64,000 bases of DNA, taken from contig NZ_LIPD01000010.1 of NCBI RefSeq assembly GCF_001905545.1, positions 62,001 through 126,000 of the forward strand, read 5' to 3'. Position numbers and translations under genes: made by a program. The stretch comes from Streptomyces sp. CB02056. Its GTDB lineage: Bacteria; Actinomycetota; Actinomycetes; Streptomycetales; Streptomycetaceae. Under the pieces are notes generated by a model. It did not search any database. It worked only from the letters and a program-made list of their open reading frames with translations, and was not told the DNA's origin. This document shows, piece by piece, positions 60,270 through 64,000 of this stretch (the stretch's first letter is position 1; every line of letters starts with the position of its first letter).

Positions 60270-60440
60270 TCTTCCCGTCGAGAGGAAGTGACCTTCCGGG
60301 AAACGAATCTCGAACAGGCGTCAGCGGTGCTACCAGAGCACGCCCTACTTTCAGTAGGGAGAGTCCGTGCGATCCGGGCCTGGCGCTCCCATCGAAGGGG
60401 CTCGTTCCGTCCAACGGAACGGGCCCCTTCGGCGTGTTCG
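60270..60440 (+). ncRNA. Structured small RNA, copy 2 (unrecognised family)
   Basis: The aligned -10 is TAGTGT (60264-60269), followed by a 5' hairpin (GGAAG-TGAC-CTTCC inside CGAGA...TCTCG), the 75-nt conserved core 60315-60389 and a terminator at 60393-60431. Hairpin B is CCCUAC-UUUCA-GUAGGG, with C-G where copy 1 has U-A. The promoter-like segment also aligns with copy 1 (TA...GT.CTTC.CGTCG). The next gene starts 330 bp beyond the terminator, so cis-control of that gene is unlikely. Confidence 0.6.
60393..60431 (+). terminator. Terminator of small RNA copy 2
   Basis: A 17-bp stem CGAAGGGGCTCGTTCCG / CGGAACGGGCCCCTTCG with a 5-base loop. The sequence is unrelated to the copy 1 terminator, but it has the same 17-bp stem and a similar position after the core. 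Confidence 0.8.
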
Positions 60441-60761
60441 CGCTCCATGGGCTCGTCCTCTTATCGCACTTTCGATGACGAAACCCTCCGGCACGGCCCG
60501 GTATCGGCCAAGGTCCCGTGCCAGGCGGCCGGTGAACGGCGCTCCAACCGCCCTGGCCCACCAGTGGCGTCACCTCCCCTCCCGGCCTGATGCATCGTCA
60601 ATTCTTGGCCGGAACTGGCCGTTGCCGGTGTGAATATGCCATCGGAATGTTCGTCCGATGGAATCCGGCAGTAGCCTTCCGTGTCGAACTAGCCACTGCT
60701 GGTGGTGAACCGGTCGGCGCCGCGCTGCGTCCGGCCGCCCAGACCCCGCGAAGGAGCCGGT
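60441..60761. other. Spacer upstream of roadblock locus
   Basis: 321 bp without a recognisable gene, rather AT-rich between 60595 and 60690 for this genome, as expected for a promoter region. GAAGGAG precedes the first roadblock gene. Confidence 0.4.
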
Positions 60762-61145
60762 GTGCCCGGTATCGACGAATGCCTCTCCGGAGCGATGGCG
60801 ATCCCCGGGGCCCGCGCCGCGAGCCTGGTCGACTGGAGCAGCGGGCTCGCCCTCGGCAGCCTCGGGGACAGCCCGACCGGAGAGCACGAAACCTCCGCCG
60901 CCGAGGCAACCGACCTGGTGCGGGCGGCCGTTGAGAGCCAGACCTTCACCGTGACGGAGGACCGGCGGGCCCCGCTGGAGGACATCATCGTCACCGCCGG
61001 CCGCAGCTACCACCTGATCCGCTTCATCGACACCGTCTTCGACAACAGGCTCGTGCTGCACCTCTGGCTGGACCGCGCGGAGGGCAACCTCGCCGCCGCC
61101 CGCTTCCGCCTCCAGGCGCTGACCGACGAACTGGTGCTGGGGTGA
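60762..61145 (+). CDS. Roadblock/LC7-like small protein (paralog a)
   Basis: 127 residues from GTG 60762 with GAAGGAG upstream. GAMAIPGARAASLVDWSSGL, then a helix, SYHLIRFIDTVFDNRLVLHL and a C-terminal helix give a roadblock/LC7-type alpha-beta sandwich. It is a clear paralog of the protein at 62806-63180 (both share YHLIR and the A.GNLA.AR/ANLAMAR helix). It lies 4 bp upstream of the next gene. Confidence 0.8.
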   Translation: MPGIDECLSGAMAIPGARAASLVDWSSGLALGSLGDSPTGEHETSAAEATDLVRAAVESQTFTVTEDRRAPLEDIIVTAGRSYHLIRFIDTVFDNRLVLHLWLDRAEGNLAAARFRLQALTDELVLG

Positions 61146-61149
61146 GCGC

Positions 61150-62232
61150 GTGACCGCCGCGACCGGCACCGCGCCGCCGCCCTGGGCGGGGGCCGCCACC
61201 CCGAGGACCCCGGGCGAGGCGCTCGCCCTGCTCGCCGACCGTCGCGCCACCGGCGCCCTGCACGGACCGCTCGGCAGCCTCCACCTGGTCGACGGGCGGG
61301 TGGCCGCCGCCCAGTCCTCCCGGGCCCCCGGCCTGGCCGACCTGCTCATCGGCTGCGGCCGGATCACCCCCGAGGGCTGGGCGGAGCTGCTCCGGATCCA
61401 CGGACCTCGGTCGAGGGTCGGTGAGGCGCTCGTCGAACGGCGGCTGCTCACCCGGGGAGAGCTCGAACTCGGCCACCTGGGAACGCTGTTCGACGCCTCG
61501 TTCTTCGTCCTCGCCGACCCGGGCGGCGGAGTCTGGCGGTTCGAGGCCGACGCCCGGCACTGGCTCGGACCGGTCGCGGACGTCGACCCGGCCCGGATCC
61601 GTCGCGAGGTCGCACGCCGTCGGCAACTGCTCGACGGGATCTGGCCGTGGGGGCAGCTCGACACCGCGCCCGTCCGCCCGGTCGAGCACGTCCGCCGAGC
61701 CTCCCACCGCCCGCCCGGCCGTCGGCGCCGCGAGCTGCTGGACCACGCCGACGGCCGCAGGACCCCGGCCGACCTGGCCCGGCTGCTCGGCCGCTCCGGT
61801 TTCGGCGTGACGGCCGACGTCCGACGGCTCGCCGCCGCCGGGCTGCTGGACGCGCCGTTGCCAGCCGACGTACCGCGCCCGTTCGAGGTGCCGACGGCGG
61901 CCCAGGTGCCCGAGGTGTCGCCAACGGCCGTACCGGCAGCCGAAGTTCCCCCACCGGTCACGAGCGGACCGGCCGGAGGGCTGCACCGCAGGGTCCCCGG
62001 CGCCAGCCTCCGGGGTGCCGGACTCCCCGGAGCCCCGGTCGCGGCCGACCCCGCCGCAGCCCGTACCGGCACCCCCGCCGGCGGCACCCCCGCCGGGACC
62101 GACGCCGGGACCGACGCCCCCACGCGATCAGAACGCCCGCCCACCACGGCAGCGGCCCACCCGCTGACCGTCCCCGACCCGGACATCGCGCTGCTGACCC
62201 GGGTCCGAGACCTTCTGGAGGCCCGACTTTGA
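61150..62232 (+). CDS. DUF4388 (PATAN)-like protein with disordered tail
   Basis: 360 residues from GTG 61150. Residues 20-130 look like a DUF4388/PATAN module (GALHGPLGSLHLVDGRVAAA; GRITPEGWAELLRIHG; LFDASFFVLADP). Residues 195-240 resemble a winged helix (ELLDHADGRRTPADLARLLG; VRRLAAAGLLDAP). The remaining 110 residues are Pro/Ala/Thr-rich and disordered, ending in a short helix. PATAN proteins occur with roadblock and small GTPase regulators, which agrees with the neighbours. Confidence 0.7.
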   Translation: MTAATGTAPPPWAGAATPRTPGEALALLADRRATGALHGPLGSLHLVDGRVAAAQSSRAPGLADLLIGCGRITPEGWAELLRIHGPRSRVGEALVERRLLTRGELELGHLGTLFDASFFVLADPGGGVWRFEADARHWLGPVADVDPARIRREVARRRQLLDGIWPWGQLDTAPVRPVEHVRRASHRPPGRRRRELLDHADGRRTPADLARLLGRSGFGVTADVRRLAAAGLLDAPLPADVPRPFEVPTAAQVPEVSPTAVPAAEVPPPVTSGPAGGLHRRVPGASLRGAGLPGAPVAADPAAARTGTPAGGTPAGTDAGTDAPTRSERPPTTAAAHPLTVPDPDIALLTRVRDLLEARL

Positions 62233-62266
62233 CCCATTCCCCGCCCGCGACCCCGTCGTTCCGGCC

Positions 62267-62710
62267 ATGAGGCGGGCACTCAAGCAGCGTGTCGGAAGGA
62301 GACAACTGATCGCCTTGGAGACCGAGTTGCTCGCCGAACTGCGCGCCGTCAAACACCGCGTCCCGCACCTCGCGGGTGGTCTGGTCGCCAGCGTGGACGG
62401 CCTGTTGATCGCGCACGACACCCACGGCACCGAGCCCTCGGGTCTGGCCGCGATGACGGCGGCCTCGCTCTCGCTGGCCCAGCGGCTCGCCGACACCACC
62501 GGCCAGGGCGAGTTCCGCGAGTCGCTGGTGCGCGGCGAGAACGGCTACGTCGCCACCTACGCGGCCGGCGGCAGCTGCGTGCTGACGCTGCTGGCGCACC
62601 CCGACGTCAACGTCGGCCGGCTGCACCTGGAGGCCCGCCGTAGCGCGCAGCGCATCGCCGAGCTGCTCAACGACGCCCTCGTGCCCAAGGACCCGCGCGA
62701 CGCGGGCTGA
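62267..62710 (+). CDS. Roadblock/LC7-domain protein (CvnB-like)
   Basis: 147 residues. LRAVKHRVPHLAGGLVASVD, GLLIAHDTHG, AAMTAASLSLAQRLADTTGQ and YVATYAAGGSCVLTLLAHPD match the roadblock/LC7 fold seen in the conservon protein CvnB, a partner of small Ras-like GTPases. The expected CvnA kinase, CvnC and CvnD GTPase genes are absent from this window. Confidence 0.85.
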   Translation: MRRALKQRVGRRQLIALETELLAELRAVKHRVPHLAGGLVASVDGLLIAHDTHGTEPSGLAAMTAASLSLAQRLADTTGQGEFRESLVRGENGYVATYAAGGSCVLTLLAHPDVNVGRLHLEARRSAQRIAELLNDALVPKDPRDAG

Positions 62711-62805
62711 CCGCGCCACCAGACCACCGCACCGCCTGAAACCGCACCGCCTGAAACCGCACCACCCGCCACCGAACCACCCACCAAAGAACGGGAGTTA
62801 CCCAG
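62711..62805. repeat. Short 15-bp repeats between roadblock genes
   Basis: GCACCGCCTGAAACC occurs twice in tandem from about 62729, followed by CACC-rich sequence. GGGAGTTACCCAG provides the ribosome-binding site for the next gene. Confidence 0.6.
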
Positions 62806-63180
62806 ATGACCGACGCAGCCGGCGCGCTCAAGCAGGCCATGACCAGCATCGAGGGCGCCATCGGCGCGGCCCTGGTGGACTACAACAGCGGCATGGCGCT
62901 GGCCACCCTCGACGGCCCCGGCGGCCTGGACCTCAACGTCGCCGCCGCCGGCAACACCGACGTGGTCCGCGCCAAGATGCGCACCATGGACATGCTCGGC
63001 CTCCAGGACGGGATCGAGGACATCCTGATCACCCTGACCAGCCAGTACCACCTGATCCGCCCGCTCACCGGCCGTACCGGCAAGGGCCTGTTCCTCTACC
63101 TCGCGCTGGACAAGGCGCGCGCCAACCTCGCGATGGCCCGCCACCAGCTGGGCCGGATCGAGGCCGAGCTGGAGGTCTGA
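62806..63180 (+). CDS. Roadblock/LC7-like small protein (paralog b)
   Basis: 124 residues. AMTSIEGAIGAALVDYNSGM, DLNVAAAGNTDVVRAKMRTM, SQYHLIRPLTG and a C-terminal helix KARANLAMARHQLGRIEAEL. It is a paralog of the 127-residue protein at 60762-61145, and such proteins form dimers. It is the last gene of the four-gene roadblock locus. Confidence 0.85.
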   Translation: MTDAAGALKQAMTSIEGAIGAALVDYNSGMALATLDGPGGLDLNVAAAGNTDVVRAKMRTMDMLGLQDGIEDILITLTSQYHLIRPLTGRTGKGLFLYLALDKARANLAMARHQLGRIEAELEV

Positions 63181-63285
63181 CGCGGCGCCCCGAAGCGCCG
63201 CGCCGGCCCACCGCGCCCGACGTGCGAGGAAGCGGACGAGGCCCCGGCGGTGGCTCACGCCCCGCCGGGTTCCGTCCACCCGGCC

Positions 63286-63936
63286 TCACCCCTGCGGCAG
63301 GTCCGGCCCGACGCCCCGCCCGCGCACCAGCTCGACCGGTCCGCCCGACCGTTCCCGGGCGGCCAGCGCGGCGGCCGTACGGTCCCAGGACGGGCCGGTC
63401 AGCAGTGCCCGCGCCTCGGCCGGGTCGCAGAGCCGCCACTCGACCAGTTCGTCCTCCGGCAGCACGAGGGAGCCGAGCATCCGCTCCGTCACCGTGCCCC
63501 CGTCGAACACGTACACCAGGACGGCGGTGTCCCGGCCGGTCGCCGGGTCCGCCTCCGGGTCGGCCGCCGCCCCCGGCTGCCAGTCCAGCGCCAGCAGTGG
63601 CCCCGGTTCCACGTCCCAGCCGAGCTCCTCGCGGATTTCCCGCCGGGCGGCCGCCCGGGGCATCTCCCGGTCCGCCTCGACCCCGCCGCCCGGCAGCGTC
63701 CAGTGCGGCACCTGCCCGAGCGGCCCGTCCCACGGCCGCAGCCGCACCAGCAGCACCCGGCCGGCGGCGTCGGTGAACAGTGCCCGCGCCTTGGTCCGGA
63801 TGCGCGGCCGGGTGGCGTAGTAGGTCGCCCGGTCCATCGGCGGCTGCGAGGGTTCCGGCGGCTCCTCGGCGGACGGCGTCAGCCCCGGTGCGGCGGCCAG
63901 CCCGGCGTACTCGGGCACCGGCGCGTCGGCGGGCAA
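63286..63936 (-). CDS. NUDIX hydrolase (5' end possibly beyond window)
   Basis: The NUDIX box is GGGVEADREMPRAAARREIREELGW-like (near residues 83-106; quoted only by position with key residues G, E, R, E, E). A preceding strand pair KARALFTDAAGRVLLVRLR and following LVYVFDGG support the fold. ATG 63837 (MDRATYYATRPRIR) may be the true start, giving 183 residues. The frame remains open through TTG 63936 to the window edge, so an N-terminal extension or fusion cannot be excluded. It is expected to hydrolyse a nucleoside diphosphate derivative. Confidence 0.85.
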   Translation of the reverse strand: MPADAPVPEYAGLAAAPGLTPSAEEPPEPSQPPMDRATYYATRPRIRTKARALFTDAAGRVLLVRLRPWDGPLGQVPHWTLPGGGVEADREMPRAAARREIREELGWDVEPGPLLALDWQPGAAADPEADPATGRDTAVLVYVFDGGTVTERMLGSLVLPEDELVEWRLCDPAEARALLTGPSWDRTAAALAARERSGGPVELVRGRGVGPDLPQG

Positions 63937-64000
63937 CCGCCCGAGCGTGTGGCCGACCGGCCGGCTGTCCTCCAGCTCCAGTGGCCCGGTGTCGCCCGGC

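Noticed and set aside
60315..60389. Known riboswitch class (cobalamin, ZTP, SAM, TPP) for the repeated core
   Set aside because: I compared remembered consensus blocks of these classes and none fits. Neither copy is immediately upstream of a codirectional gene before its terminator.
1..64000. tRNA, rRNA or CRISPR array
   Set aside because: No cloverleaf with a TTCGAAT-type T-arm, no rRNA-like sequence and no regularly spaced palindromic repeats with unique spacers were seen.

Overview
The DNA is very GC-rich with strong actinomycete codon bias. Several features point to a streptomycete-type chromosome, most likely Kitasatospora or a close Streptomyces. There is a secreted ribonuclease almost identical to RNase Sa of (Kitasatospora) aureofaciens, along with a DUF1876 protein, a DUF6629 protein, roadblock/LC7 proteins, rare in-frame TTA leucine codons and a DasR-type operator. 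I see no tRNA, rRNA, CRISPR array, prophage or replication origin.

Layout. 1-9.7 kb: a Tat-exported phosphoesterase (cut by the window edge), an orphan NarL-type response regulator, a secreted PNGase A-like protein, a LysR regulator divergent from a pseudouridine catabolism pair (psuG plus a PfkB kinase), PolX, and a stripped-down histidine-kinase-like ATPase. 9.8-15.2 kb: an ArsR-type regulator and MFS exporter behind a tandem 14-bp repeat array, then small membrane proteins and a DUF1876 protein. 15.3-19.1 kb: an insertion-sequence graveyard. It holds one nearly complete IS with three frameshifts, a 3' remnant of a sister copy in the opposite orientation, and two IS5-type relics; a DinB-like gene lies between the IS pieces. 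19.1-29 kb: a hydrolase/MarR divergent pair controlled by a 16-bp repeat array, an AEC transporter, an HD hydrolase, a small transglycosylase, a fused acyl-CoA carboxyltransferase, RNase Sa, a MOSC protein, a TetR regulator, a UspA-like protein and a hydrolase. 29.3-33.9 kb: an IclR regulator divergent from a CUT1 sugar ABC importer that lacks its own ATPase. 34-36.5 kb: a DUF7691-like protein, a VOC protein, and AlkB behind a LexA box.

37-48 kb is the metabolic centrepiece, all on the minus strand. In transcription order it encodes a CoA ligase fused to a hotdog thioesterase, a salicylyl-CoA 5-hydroxylase fused to an OYE-type reductase, a true nitrilase, gentisate 1,2-dioxygenase, an FAH-family hydrolase, a maleate isomerase, a PaaX-type regulator and an amidohydrolase. 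Together they can be read as aryl nitrile/salicylate -> salicylyl-CoA -> gentisyl-CoA -> gentisate -> maleylpyruvate -> maleate + pyruvate -> fumarate. 48-59.4 kb: a one-pass membrane protein, alcohol dehydrogenase, a GNAT/DUF6271 pair near a DasR-type operator, an endolysin-like protein, an LLM oxidoreductase, and an APC permease with an amidohydrolase next to a TetR gene that has a strong operator. 60.7-63.2 kb: an orphan roadblock/LC7 locus. The window ends inside a NUDIX gene.

The least explained signal is a 75-nt element present twice (29094-29168 and 60315-60389, 71/75 identical). Each copy sits in its own apparent promoter-to-terminator unit. Its hairpins include one covarying base pair, and its codon content argues against translation. 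It looks like a two-copy structured small RNA that I do not recognise.
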